DNA of 64,000 nucleotides from NCBI GenBank assembly GCA_002070955.1, contig MWEK01000001.1:16103-80102 (forward strand), in the 5' to 3' direction. The position numbers were made by a program, and so were the translations under genes. The first letter of the stretch is position 1, and every line of letters begins with the position of its first letter. Below the pieces are notes generated by a model that saw only the letters and a program-made list of their open reading frames with translations, was not told the origin of the DNA and did not search any database. Origin of the DNA: Planctomycetes bacterium ADurb.Bin069. Lineage in GTDB: Bacteria; Planctomycetota; UBA8108; UBA8890; UBA8898. This document shows positions 8,108 to 16,560 of this stretch, one piece after another.

Positions 8108-8412
8108 CCTCCCGAGGGTCGCGATCTTCACCGGCTGCGGCGCCCGCGGGAATTGATGGCGTCGCGCGGCGGCCCGAGGCGGTCAAAAACCAGCCTAATT
8201 GGACGGTTTCCCGAGCGCTAGTCCGAATTTGACCTCTTTCCCTAAGGTACAGCTTGAGAATGGGTTGGGTATTTTGCGATTCGTCGCAGGCCTCTGAAGG
8301 CGGATATTGTGATCGAAATATAGCCACTTCCTGCTCATGCGGGGCAATGGCTGACTTTACGGATCTCGTTGTGTTAACAGCACTTAGGACAACAAAACAA
8401 ATTCGCATTTAT

Positions 8413-8428
8413 TGGCACTCTTTTTGCT
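8413..8428 (+). promoter_or_regulatory. Sigma-54-like -24/-12 element
   Basis: TGGCAC, 5 bases, TTGCT: the GG and GC doublets have the exact spacing of the sigma-54 consensus. Transcription would run right toward the hairpin at 8575. No sigma-54 activator site or gene is in view, and one such match can occur by chance. Confidence 0.35.
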
Positions 8429-8574
8429 GCATAGTAGCGCGTAGTGGCTACAGGAATGGATGAGTCGCCGTTACGGCGAGAAAGGACGTCGGTTGCGCGG
8501 GCGAAAGGGTAGGGCCGGAGTTGGGTGAGAACGTTTAGCAAACCCATTTCTCCTTTTACTTGCTTCATTTCTCG

Positions 8575-8600
8575 AAAAGGGCGTCAGACCGGCGCCCTTT
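8575..8600. terminator. Bidirectional hairpin terminator
   Basis: Perfect 8-bp stem AAAGGGCG/CGCCCTTT with a 9-base loop. Read on the minus strand it is followed by TTTTC, fitting the end of the rfaE2 transcript; on the plus strand it is followed by CCCTTTG. Confidence 0.55.
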
Positions 8601-8683
8601 CCCTTTGTTCCCGAGAGTGCGTCGCAAGCATCGAGAGCCATCGATGACGGGAGGAAGCGCTTAAGGACTGCCCTGGGCCCCGC

Positions 8684-9202
8684 CTACACGCGCTGGTTCT
8701 CGCGGAGAGACTGGATCACACGGACGGTGTCGCGGGTCGAATGCGTCTTGGCGCCGCCGACAATGGCAATCCGCCCGCCGTATGCAAGCACGGTGGCGCG
8801 TTCCGGCACCGTCTCCTCGGTGTAATCCGAGCCCTTGGCGTGAATATCGGGTTTCACGGCGGCGAGAATGTGGTCGACGGTTTGCTCCTCGAAGACGTAG
8901 ACGTGATCGACGCAAGCGAGCGCCGAGAGCAACTGCACGCGGTCTTCCTCGCCGTAAATCGGCAGAGGAGGCCCTTTCATGGTTCGAATCGAGCGATCGC
9001 TGTTGAGCGCGACCACAAGGCGATCGCCGCGGCTGCGGGCGTCGAAAAGGCAGCGCACGTGGCCGGCGTGCAGGAGATCGAAACAGCCGTTTGTGAACAC
9101 GGTGACCAATCCGTTGCGCTTGTTGGCGGCGACGAGCTCCGCCAACGCTTCGAGCGTTTGAACGCGCTTGCGCGCGACGATATCCAGAACGGATGTGTCC
9201 AT
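8684..9202 (-). CDS. rfaE2: D-glycero-beta-D-manno-heptose 1-phosphate adenylyltransferase
   Basis: 172 residues. Start at ATG 9202 set by TGGAGGT four bases upstream. The nucleotidyltransferase signature FTNGCFDLLHAGHVRCL carries the HxGH motif (HAGH), and later KGSDYTEETVPE and GGAKTHSTR segments match the C-terminal half of HldE. It transfers AMP to heptose 1-phosphate in ADP-heptose synthesis for lipopolysaccharide core. Here it is a stand-alone adenylyltransferase; the kinase partner is not in the window. It follows rodA on the same strand with a gap of 109 bases, tying LPS precursor synthesis to the shape cluster. Confidence 0.9.
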   Translation of the reverse strand: MDTSVLDIVARKRVQTLEALAELVAANKRNGLVTVFTNGCFDLLHAGHVRCLFDARSRGDRLVVALNSDRSIRTMKGPPLPIYGEEDRVQLLSALACVDHVYVFEEQTVDHILAAVKPDIHAKGSDYTEETVPERATVLAYGGRIAIVGGAKTHSTRDTVRVIQSLRENQRV

Positions 9203-9311
9203 GTAGACCTCCAGTGCCTGCTCGCGCCGCCGCGGAGAAGGCATTTTGCGGTGCGCGCGCCTCCGAGTCAAGGCCTCGTGCGCCGGGCCCCTCAGTCGGG
9301 GCCGGCGGCGC

Positions 9312-10505
9312 CTATTGGCCGATGCGCGGTCCTCCGCCGAGCGGTCCCGGCACCCCTTTCCCGAGGGGCACCGACGGCCTGGCGAGACTGCGCGTCGGAC
9401 GCACGGCGATATTAATCAGGGCGCCGATGCCGAGGGATGTCGTCAAGAGCGACGACCCTCCCTGGCTCACCAGGGGCAGGTTGACCCCGGTCACGGGCAG
9501 GATCCCCATTGCGACGGCAATGTTCGTGAACGCCTGGATGAACATGGCCGTTCCAAGGCCGACGGAAACCAGGCGGGCGAAGAGGTCGTTCGCGCGCGCC
9601 GCGATTTCCAGGGAAAAGAAGAAGAGCAGGGCGCAAAGTCCGATAAGAAGCGCTCCGCCGGCGAATCCGGCCTCCTCCCCGACGACCGCGAAGATAAAAT
9701 CCGACTTCCGGATGGGGAGTTGGCGGTCGCCCTGCCCTAGCCCCTTGCCCAGGATCCCTCCGGCGGCGATAGCCTCGATCGACCGCTCGGATTGGACCAC
9801 TGAGTCGGGATCGAGCTCCGCGGCATCGCGGGACACGAAGCCGATGAGGCGGCGCTTCTGGTAGTCGGTGAGGCCGACCTCGAAGAGGACCGGTATCGCA
9901 AGGACGCCGATCAGGATAATCCCGGCGATATGGCGCACCCTGCCGCCCATGGAAAAGAGCATCGCGAAGAAGACCGGCGGCAGCATGAGGCTCGACCCCA
10001 GATCAGGCTCCCGAGCGATCAAGAGCGCGGGAGCGACCGTGAGGGCGAGGGCCCACGCACACGTCCGGAGGCTCTCCTTCTCGCGGGTCGCTTTCAGGTA
10101 ACGCGCCAGCGCCAGGACGAGAGCGATTTTGGCGAATTCCGACACTTGAAAGCGCAGAAGGCCGAGATCGAACCACCTGCGCGCCGCGCGCACCTCCACG
10201 CCGGCCACCAGCACCGCGGCCAGTCCGACCAGCGCCGCCAGGTAAATCGCGTAGCCCCAACGCTCGTACTGCCGCCAGTGGATCGCGAGGGAGAGCGCCA
10301 GGCAACCGGCGCCGCAGGCGACCCGCATGAGGTGCCTCAGATCGTCGGCGGTGGGGAAGATCTCGTCCGCGGCGCTCGTGGCATGCACGAACACGATGCC
10401 GAATAGAACGAGGAGCACGTAGACCGCGAGGAGCGCCGCGGCGCTATAGAGCGGCGTCCCGAGGGCGAACAGACGCGTTAGACGTCGCGATGCTTCCGCC
10501 GTCAT
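9312..10505 (-). CDS. rodA: RodA/FtsW-family peptidoglycan glycosyltransferase
   Basis: 397 residues, polytopic membrane protein with about ten hydrophobic segments. SEDS motifs are present: FQVSEFAKIALVLALARY, REPDLGSSLMLPPVFFAM, KSDFIFAVVGEEAGFAGG and GVNLPLVSQGGSS. It polymerises lipid II glycan strands together with the cognate class B penicillin-binding protein. ATG 10505 lies in an ATGA overlap with the stop of mrdA, which fixes the start; an upstream extension of the frame is discarded. The pairing with mrdA and the mre genes identifies it as RodA rather than FtsW. Confidence 0.93.
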   Translation of the reverse strand: MTAEASRRLTRLFALGTPLYSAAALLAVYVLLVLFGIVFVHATSAADEIFPTADDLRHLMRVACGAGCLALSLAIHWRQYERWGYAIYLAALVGLAAVLVAGVEVRAARRWFDLGLLRFQVSEFAKIALVLALARYLKATREKESLRTCAWALALTVAPALLIAREPDLGSSLMLPPVFFAMLFSMGGRVRHIAGIILIGVLAIPVLFEVGLTDYQKRRLIGFVSRDAAELDPDSVVQSERSIEAIAAGGILGKGLGQGDRQLPIRKSDFIFAVVGEEAGFAGGALLIGLCALLFFFSLEIAARANDLFARLVSVGLGTAMFIQAFTNIAVAMGILPVTGVNLPLVSQGGSSLLTTSLGIGALINIAVRPTRSLARPSVPLGKGVPGPLGGGPRIGQ

Positions 10506-13183
10506 CGTGTTGGGGCGGCGCGCAGGCCGAGCCCGGGGTTCGCACGGTCGAGGTGCTTGAGGGCGGCGGCGGCCACGGGACCGGCTGCGTCCCCGCCGTG
10601 GCCGCCCCGGGCCACATGTTCCAGGCACACCACGAAGGCATAACGCGGGGCGCGATACGGCGCGAAGCCGACGATCCAGGCGTTGTTCGTGCCGAGACGA
10701 GGATCGAGTTCGGCGGTGCCGGTCTTCACCGCCGCGTCGAACGTGGGAAAGAGGCCGCACTCCGGCTTGTGCGCCGTGCCCGGGTACTCGGCTACGACGG
10801 CGCGCATGGCCTTTCGCAGCACCTCGCAGGAGGCGGGGCGGAGCGGGAGCGTGTCACGCACGATCGGCGCGCCCGCGCAAAGGCGCGGTCGGGGCGCCGA
10901 GCCGCCGCAGGCGATGGCCGCCACGAAGCGCAGCATGACCAAGGGCAGAACCCGGATTTCGCCGCTTCCGTAGCACATGTAGTACCTGAGGTCGCGCATC
11001 TCCGCGGCATAGTCCGGGGCGCCGGTGCGGCACAGCTCCGGCGGGAGCCAGGCCGGAGAGCCGTTGAAGCCGAAGCGGCCCATCCAGCCCACAAGCTTGT
11101 CGCGGCCGAGGCGCCGCAGGCCGAGCTCGACGAAGTAATGATTGCACGAGCGTTTGATGGCCTCGTGCAGGTTCCAGGGGGCGTCGCCGTCGGGAAGGCC
11201 GTGGTTGGGGCAATGGTATTCCGGATAATCTCTTCCCTTGCAGTACACGCCGGTGCCGGGGGATCCGCCCTCCTGGAGAAAAGCGCCGGCCACGACGAGT
11301 TTGAACACCGAGCCGGGTATGATCGGGTGGAAACAGTGGTTCCTGAGGGGCGCCTCCTTGGATCGCGCCGCAAGGCGCTCGAGGTAGCGCCGGTCGCCGG
11401 ACAGATAGCGCTCCGGATCGAAGCTCGGGTAGCTCGCCAGGCAGACCAGATCGCCGTTTTCCAGATCCATAACCACAACAATGCCGCTGCGGCAGGCGTA
11501 TCCCGAGGGCGCGCCGCGCGCGGCGTCCTCCAGGACTCCGTACATGGCGCGCGTGAAGCCCAGATCGATGACGAGTTCGACATCGTCGCCGGCCAGCGGC
11601 GGGATATGGATGCGCTCCCCGGGAGTCGCAAGTTGGAGCCCCGCCAGACCGCGCAGGCGGGTATCGAGGTCGCGCTCGACGCCCTGAATGCCCACGATGT
11701 CGCCGGACATGCGCAGGGGAGGGACGCCGCGGCGCCGCTCGCTGAAACGCGCGGCCGCATCAGGGCCGGCGCGCAGGTCCCGCAGGAAGTCGCGAAGCTC
11801 TCGAACCTCGTCCTGGAAGGCCGCCAGCGCCTCGGGTTCGCTCGGATCCACGACCAGTTCCCAGGGCCGCGCAAGGCCCACGAGGGACCCGACGCTCTCT
11901 CCCTGGGGATAACGGCGGACGTAGCGGCTCCGGATGGCGACCGGCGCTTCCGCCGGCAGCATTTCGAGCAGCCCGACGGCGTCGTCGCCGTATGCTTCGA
12001 GATCCGAGATCAGCACTTGCTCGCGGGCGAAGAGCGCATGCTCCAGGTAACGGGCGCGCCAGACTTCGGCCAGCTCCCAGGCGATGTCGGGCGAGCGCGC
12101 GGGGAGCTTCTCCTCAAACTTGCGCCGGAAAAACGCGTCGGCGTGGCGCGGCATCGCATCCATGCGGGTGATTATCTCCAGCGCGTTGCGCCGGAACTCG
12201 GCGCTCAACGCCGCCGAGCCGAAGCCTTCGCGGCCGACGAGCGCCTGGAGCCGCGCGCACACGTCGTGCCGTTCGCGCGTCAGGACGACGCCGTACGTCC
12301 TGCGGAAGGAGAAGAGCCCTCCTTGTTCCTTCGCGCGAAGCTGCACGCCGCGGAAGTAACGCCGCCGCAAATCGACGTGGCGCAGGAGGCGCCGGCCTTC
12401 ATCCTCCGTCAGGCTCGGCGGAAGGATCCAGGCTTCCTTCGCAGCCGTGTAGGCGCGGCGAGCCTCGTAGTCGATGGCCGGGAATGCGGCGCCGTCCGGG
12501 CGGCCGCCGAGGGTTTCCTCGAGCTCCGTCAGAAAGCGCGTTCCGCCCCGGAGGCGGGCGACATTTCCCGTGAGGCTGCGAAGGAAGTCGCTCCACAGCG
12601 GCTCTTCGCCCAAGAGCAGGCCGAGAGCGGTCACGTCGAGCCAGAGCTCGCGGGGAGTCGGCAGGCCCGGGAACGGCTTGCCCAGCCTCAATTGGACGAT
12701 GCTCTTCTTCGCCCGGGGAGGAACGAGGGGCGGCGCGTACGGCCTGAGGCGTTCAACCTGCGCGACGGTGAGATCGGCGGCAAGGCGCACGTACTCCGTG
12801 CCGGTCTCGCGGGCCCAACGATCCAGCAGCGCCTGGGCGTCGCGGCCGCCCGGCGGCGGCCCGCGCGGCGGCTCGTCCAGCGTCTCGGCCCTGCGCTGCG
12901 CGCGGCCAAACTGATCCGCAAGCAAAATGCACGCGGCTCGGTCCGGGTACAGGGCGCCAGCCGTGATCACGAGATCGATGACCCGGCGATCTTCGGCGAG
13001 CGTCTGGCCCGCGACGGTCTTGATCGCGCAGCGCGGCGCGGGCAGCAGGCGCACATCGGAATCCCTGAGGGCCGCCTCCGCCTGCAGCCGCGGGTTCCCG
13101 CCGAGTTGGAGCGAGGCCAGGCGCGCGACGAGACAAAGAAAACCCGCGCACCCGAGGACGGCGAGGATGCGCACGCGTCTCAT
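10502..13183 (-). CDS. mrdA: Penicillin-binding protein 2-like transpeptidase, enlarged
   Basis: 893 residues, well above the ~630 of typical PBP2. An N-terminal transmembrane helix (residues 4-27) is followed by a long dimerisation/pedestal region. The transpeptidase motifs are intact: SVFK with nucleophile S625, SCN at S679 and KTG at K820. A large charged segment of roughly 200-250 residues (around 230-440, rich in Arg and Glu) accounts for the extra length. It crosslinks peptidoglycan during elongation. ATG 13183 overlaps the mreD stop by ATGA, and its own stop overlaps rodA in the same way. Confidence 0.92.
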   Translation of the reverse strand: MRRVRILAVLGCAGFLCLVARLASLQLGGNPRLQAEAALRDSDVRLLPAPRCAIKTVAGQTLAEDRRVIDLVITAGALYPDRAACILLADQFGRAQRRAETLDEPPRGPPPGGRDAQALLDRWARETGTEYVRLAADLTVAQVERLRPYAPPLVPPRAKKSIVQLRLGKPFPGLPTPRELWLDVTALGLLLGEEPLWSDFLRSLTGNVARLRGGTRFLTELEETLGGRPDGAAFPAIDYEARRAYTAAKEAWILPPSLTEDEGRRLLRHVDLRRRYFRGVQLRAKEQGGLFSFRRTYGVVLTRERHDVCARLQALVGREGFGSAALSAEFRRNALEIITRMDAMPRHADAFFRRKFEEKLPARSPDIAWELAEVWRARYLEHALFAREQVLISDLEAYGDDAVGLLEMLPAEAPVAIRSRYVRRYPQGESVGSLVGLARPWELVVDPSEPEALAAFQDEVRELRDFLRDLRAGPDAAARFSERRRGVPPLRMSGDIVGIQGVERDLDTRLRGLAGLQLATPGERIHIPPLAGDDVELVIDLGFTRAMYGVLEDAARGAPSGYACRSGIVVVMDLENGDLVCLASYPSFDPERYLSGDRRYLERLAARSKEAPLRNHCFHPIIPGSVFKLVVAGAFLQEGGSPGTGVYCKGRDYPEYHCPNHGLPDGDAPWNLHEAIKRSCNHYFVELGLRRLGRDKLVGWMGRFGFNGSPAWLPPELCRTGAPDYAAEMRDLRYYMCYGSGEIRVLPLVMLRFVAAIACGGSAPRPRLCAGAPIVRDTLPLRPASCEVLRKAMRAVVAEYPGTAHKPECGLFPTFDAAVKTGTAELDPRLGTNNAWIVGFAPYRAPRYAFVVCLEHVARGGHGGDAAGPVAAAALKHLDRANPGLGLRAAPTR

Positions 13184-13650
13184 GATTCGGACCTAGGCGC
13201 CGGCAGCAGGGCGGCGAAAACCGCCGCCGCCGCCGTGGTGTACACCAGGGCGCCGGCCATGACCGGCAGCGCGGGAAGGGTCACGCTGCCGCCCGTGCTT
13301 CTCTGCAGAAGCGCGGTGCCGGCGATCAGCACCACGAACGCCGCGCCCGTCAGCAGCGGAACGGCTCCGCGCCCGTCGATCCGGACCAGGCGGTGCAGCC
13401 CGATGAGCGCCGCGGCCGCGAGGGTGAAAACCAGGGCTTCGGTGCGTCCATCGGGGGGACACAGCGCGTGGCGAGCTGCGCACAAGGCCGCGCAAGGGGG
13501 CACGAGCGCGACGAGGGAATCGCGGCGCGCGGCGGCGGCGCCGATGAACGCCAGCGGCAAATCGGGCCGCGCGGCCCCCAGGCTGAGAAAGCCGCCGCCG
13601 AGCACCGGCACCAACAAGACCAGCAGCGCCCAGGGCCACAGCGCGATCAT
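13180..13650 (-). CDS. mreD: MreD-like membrane protein
   Basis: 156 residues from ATG 13650, which overlaps the mreC stop (ATGA). Four to five hydrophobic segments cover nearly the whole protein. Sequence similarity to known MreD is too weak to judge by eye; the assignment rests on size, topology and its place between mreC and mrdA. It would be the inner-membrane member of the elongasome. Confidence 0.7.
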   Translation of the reverse strand: MIALWPWALLVLLVPVLGGGFLSLGAARPDLPLAFIGAAAARRDSLVALVPPCAALCAARHALCPPDGRTEALVFTLAAAALIGLHRLVRIDGRGAVPLLTGAAFVVLIAGTALLQRSTGGSVTLPALPVMAGALVYTTAAAAVFAALLPAPRSES

Positions 13651-14303
13651 TGGAAGGCGATGCCCAGCGCGGCGGAAAGCGCCTGCAAGTCCGGGTCGTG
13701 CCAGAGGTACACCCAGCGGTCCCGGTCGTAGGCGAACGCGGGCACCACCGTATTGCCGCGCCGGTTGCCCAGCACGAGCCCGGCGGGGAAGACGCGGCTG
13801 CGCGCGGCGGTGACCACGCGCTCCCCATCGGCGAAAACGTCGAGGGTCCCGGCAAGGGCGGAGAGACCCGTGGACTCGCCGCGTCCGACCAGCACGATGT
13901 CTCCGTCGCGCGAGGCGCAAAGAGCTCGGAAGCCGGGATCTTCGACGCTGCGCACCAGCGCGACGCCCTGCCGCTGCCAGACTTTGGCCACCGTGCCCGC
14001 GAGGATCGCGTGGGGACCGATTACGACGGCTCCCCGGTGGACCTCTTCGGTGGGAGGGAAGTGGACCATGAAGGTCGAACGTAGGGGCGACGGGCTGCGG
14101 AAGTCGACGATACGGGCGGGGATGTATCGGCCGCGCTTGGGCGGCTCCGGAGCAAACGGGGCTTCACCGAAGTGGAAGTCGGCGCGCGGAGGCGCCGGGG
14201 GAGCCGCCTTCAGGCGGCGCAGCTCCAAGGCGAGGTTGAAGACCGGCGGCGCGAACAGCGCAACCGCAAGCAGGATGTGGCCGAAATGCAGTCCGCGCCG
14301 CAT
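13647..14303 (-). CDS. mreC: Divergent MreC-like protein
   Basis: 218 residues, shorter than usual MreC (about 280-370). One N-terminal transmembrane segment (residues 8-28), a Pro-rich linker without an obvious long coiled coil, then a beta domain with VHRGAVVIGPHAILAGTVAKV and a LVRSVEDPGFRALC segment that matches the positions where MreC has its V-G-x-V and tD motifs. Position between mreB and mreD supports the call. The absence of a clear dimerising coiled coil is unusual. Confidence 0.7.
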   Translation of the reverse strand: MRRGLHFGHILLAVALFAPPVFNLALELRRLKAAPPAPPRADFHFGEAPFAPEPPKRGRYIPARIVDFRSPSPLRSTFMVHFPPTEEVHRGAVVIGPHAILAGTVAKVWQRQGVALVRSVEDPGFRALCASRDGDIVLVGRGESTGLSALAGTLDVFADGERVVTAARSRVFPAGLVLGNRRGNTVVPAFAYDRDRWVYLWHDPDLQALSAALGIAFQ

Positions 14304-14312
14304 TGGGCGACC

Positions 14313-15365
14313 CTACAGCACATCGTCGATTCTCTTGAGAATCGAAGCGAACTCCTCGAGACGTTCCAGGAACATGCCCGTTCCGCGGGCCACGCAGCTT
14401 ATGGGGTCCTCGGCGAAGTAGACGGGCAGGCCGGTCTCCTCGTTGAGGAGCTTGTCAAGGCCGCGGAGCAGCGATCCTCCGCCGGCCAGCACCATGCCGC
14501 GCTCGACCAGATCGGCCGCCAATTCGGGCGGCGTCGCCTCGAGCGTCGCGCGCACGGCCTCGACGATGGTATGCACCGGTTCCTTGAGGGCTTCACGGAT
14601 CTCTTCAGACGTCACCGTCACCGCGCGAGGCAGGCCCGCGATCTGATCCAGGCCGCGCACGGTCATCGGACATTCCTCTTGGAGGGGATACGCCGAGCCG
14701 ATTTGGACCTTGATGCGTTCGGCGGTGTTCTCGCCGATGGCGATATTGTAGTTGCGGCGCATGTACTGGATGATGGCATCGTCCATGTCATCGCCCGCGA
14801 TTCGGATGCTGCGCGACTCGACCACGTTCGCGATGGAGATGACCGCGACCTCCGTGGTTCCTCCGCCGACGTCGACGATCATGTTGGCGGCGGGCTCGTG
14901 GATCGGAAGGCCAGCGCCCAATGCCGCGGCGCGAGGTTCCTCCAGGAGAAACACCTCGCGGGCTCCCGCGCGTTCCGCGGCCTGGAACACGGCGCGCTCC
15001 TCGACCGCGGTGATGCCCGAGGGCACGGCGACCAGCACCCGCGGGCTGATGAAGTGCTTGCGGCGGTGCGCCTTCTTGATGAAATAGGTGAGCATCGCCT
15101 CGGCGACCTCGAAGTTGGCGATCACGCCGTCCTTCAGCGGCCGGATCACATCGATGCCGGGGGGCACCAGGCGGTACATGCGCTTGGCCTCTCGACCGAC
15201 CGCCTCTCCGTTCATCAGGACTTCCCTCGTCCCGTTCTTGACGGCCACGTAAGAGGGTTCCGCCAGGACGATGCCCTTGTTGCGGACGTAAACCAGCGTG
15301 TTAGCGGTCCCCAGATCGATGCCCATGTCCAGCGAGAAGAGTCCGATCAGTTTATTCAAAAACAT
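14313..15365 (-). CDS. mreB: Rod shape-determining actin homologue MreB
   Basis: 350 residues. Actin-fold phosphate motifs are clear: MGIDLGTANTLVYV, IVDVGGGTTEVAVIS and the adenosine motif VLAGGGSLLRGL. It forms membrane filaments that guide the RodA/PBP2 machinery. It is the first gene of the cluster, 9 bases before mreC, with a promoter at 15499-15527. Length and motifs are normal. Confidence 0.97.
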   Translation of the reverse strand: MFLNKLIGLFSLDMGIDLGTANTLVYVRNKGIVLAEPSYVAVKNGTREVLMNGEAVGREAKRMYRLVPPGIDVIRPLKDGVIANFEVAEAMLTYFIKKAHRRKHFISPRVLVAVPSGITAVEERAVFQAAERAGAREVFLLEEPRAAALGAGLPIHEPAANMIVDVGGGTTEVAVISIANVVESRSIRIAGDDMDDAIIQYMRRNYNIAIGENTAERIKVQIGSAYPLQEECPMTVRGLDQIAGLPRAVTVTSEEIREALKEPVHTIVEAVRATLEATPPELAADLVERGMVLAGGGSLLRGLDKLLNEETGLPVYFAEDPISCVARGTGMFLERLEEFASILKRIDDVL

Positions 15366-15498
15366 CGATCCATCCTCGGCCGCCTGCCCACCACGGCCTG
15401 CTTCGGCGGCGTTGCGCGGAGCGGAGACTTACCGTCGGTCCCCTCTCCATGCCGGCACAACCACGGCGCATGCACGGGACTCGCGAAAAGACGCCAAG

Positions 15499-15527
15499 AA
15501 GATAGCGTACTTTGATCGCCTTGGCAA
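15499..15527 (-). promoter_or_regulatory. Promoter of the mreB-rodA operon
   Basis: Minus strand TTGCCA (15527-15522), 17-base spacer, TATCTT (15504-15499), giving a leader of about 125 bases before mreB. Confidence 0.6.
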
Positions 15528-15663
15528 GAGAAAAGCGCGTGGGGGAACAAACGCAGGCAGGGGCGACGATGGTTGGGCGGAGCTCAACGCATGGACGCGG
15601 CTCCGGTCGCCTCCGGAAAGGCTGAAATCGGCGCGCCGGCGGTTCCCGTCCGGGACCGCAGCG

Positions 15664-16482
15664 CTACTCCTCGGTCTCTGCTTCGATCGAGGCTTCCTCG
15701 TCGGCGTCGCCGGGCTCTTCCGCCGGCTCCACTGCGGGCTCTTCCGCCGGTTCCTCTGCCGCCGGCTCCACTGCGGGCTCTTCCGCCGGTTCCTCTGCCG
15801 CCGGCTCCACTGCGGGCTCTTCCGCCGGCTCCTCTGCCGCCGGCTCCACAGCGGGCTCTTCCGCCGGTTCCTCTTCCGCCGGCTCCATTGCGGGCTCTTC
15901 CGCCGGCTCCTCTTCCGCCGGCTCCATTGCGGGCTCTTCCGCCGGCTCCGCTGCGGGCTTTTCCTCGACGGCCTTCTCCGCCGGCTCTTCTTCCTCGGGC
16001 GCCGACACCGGCTCTTCTTTTTCGACGGGCTTCCTTTGCGCACCGATGCCCCTGGAGTCCAGGACCGAGGCCAAGATCTTGTAGCCGTACCCGTACCGCG
16101 CGCAGAGCTGCTCGGCGGCGGTCTTCATGTCTTCGGAGAGATCCATGGGTTCATCGGGGATGAAGTTCGTGCCCTCGATGTGGCCTTTCGTCGGTTTCTG
16201 CTCGTCGCCCTTCTTGTAGGCGGCCTCGATCTGTACGCAGGTCCTGACAAGGTCGGCCTTGAGATTGCCGGCGTAGGTCACGGCGGCCCGCTTGCCGGTC
16301 GCGTCGGCAAGGAGCGTATCCGTGCCGGGCACGCGGTACAGAGAGCACTCGTAGACTTGGATCACGATGGCCCCGAGCAGGCAGAGCGCGGAAACGAGGA
16401 GCAGCGTGGTCGCAAGCGCATCGCTCACGCGGCGTTCGGCGATATCCTCGTCGAAACTAGAAGAGCCGCTTCGTTTTGACAT
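15664..16482 (-). CDS. Membrane-anchored protein with an acidic Pro-Ala-Glu repeat tail
   Basis: 272 residues. ATG 16482 is fixed by AAGGAGGG five bases upstream. A short cytoplasmic N-terminus (MSKRSGSSSFDEDIAERR) precedes one transmembrane helix (about 24-46), then a globular region of about 120 residues with YRVPGTDTLLADATGKRAAV and ARYGYGYKILASVLDSRG. From about residue 160 the chain is almost only E, P, A and V, built from six copies of a 13-residue unit encoded by a 39-bp tandem repeat. Such tails are extended and often span the cell wall. It follows the coiled-coil protein gene by 65 bases and is likely in the same operon. Confidence 0.75.
   Translation of the reverse strand: MSKRSGSSSFDEDIAERRVSDALATTLLLVSALCLLGAIVIQVYECSLYRVPGTDTLLADATGKRAAVTYAGNLKADLVRTCVQIEAAYKKGDEQKPTKGHIEGTNFIPDEPMDLSEDMKTAAEQLCARYGYGYKILASVLDSRGIGAQRKPVEKEEPVSAPEEEEPAEKAVEEKPAAEPAEEPAMEPAEEEPAEEPAMEPAEEEPAEEPAVEPAAEEPAEEPAVEPAAEEPAEEPAVEPAAEEPAEEPAVEPAEEPGDADEEASIEAETEE
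15722..15955 (-). repeat. Six tandem copies of a 39-bp unit inside the acidic-tail gene
   Basis: Units begin at 15722, 15761, 15800, 15839, 15878 and 15917 and are in frame (13 codons). Copies 1 and 2 are identical; later copies differ mainly at third positions and at A/T exchanges changing Val to Met. Copy number probably varies between strains. Confidence 0.85.
16436..16469 (-). repeat. 34-bp direct repeat, copy within the N-terminal codons of the acidic-tail gene
   Basis: Encodes GSSSFDEDIAE in the downstream gene; matches 16527-16560 with about three mismatches. Confidence 0.7.
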
Positions 16483-16526
16483 CGTTGCCCTCCTTGAACG
16501 CAACGTTGTTGACCGGATCAACGATC

Positions 16527-16560
16527 TCGGCGCTATCCTCGTCGAAGCTAGAAGAGCGGC
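16527..16560 (-). repeat. 34-bp direct repeat, copy across the stop of the coiled-coil gene
   Basis: Same sequence as 16436-16469 in another frame, where it carries the last codons and the TAG stop of the upstream gene. The copies are 91 bases apart. Confidence 0.7.

Larger units (their letters stand above)
8108..8683. other. AT-rich gene-free island
   Basis: About 575 bases between convergent genes. Composition drops clearly below the 70% GC around it, especially 8220-8460. No frame on either strand looks like a protein. Visible: a sigma-54-like element (8413-8428), stems GTAGC/GCTAC (8434-8451) and CGCCG/CGGCG (8466-8478), an 18-codon frame 8456-8512, a CU-rich stretch near 8548-8557 and a bidirectional hairpin at 8575-8600. 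A small RNA or a decayed foreign segment are both possible. Confidence 0.5.

Noticed and set aside
8200..8460. Remnant of an insertion sequence
   Set aside because: The composition is foreign-looking, but I see no terminal inverted repeats, target duplication or transposase fragment.
8980..8995. GGTTCGAATC considered as the T arm of a tRNA
   Set aside because: It lies in rfaE2 coding sequence and no acceptor or anticodon stem surrounds it.
10490..13813. A 1107-codon frame opposite mrdA and mreD
   Set aside because: The minus strand has intact penicillin-binding motifs and stop-start overlaps; the plus frame has no recognisable feature.
15722..15955. Regular repeat array considered as CRISPR
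   Set aside because: Units are contiguous with no spacers and stay in frame inside a gene.
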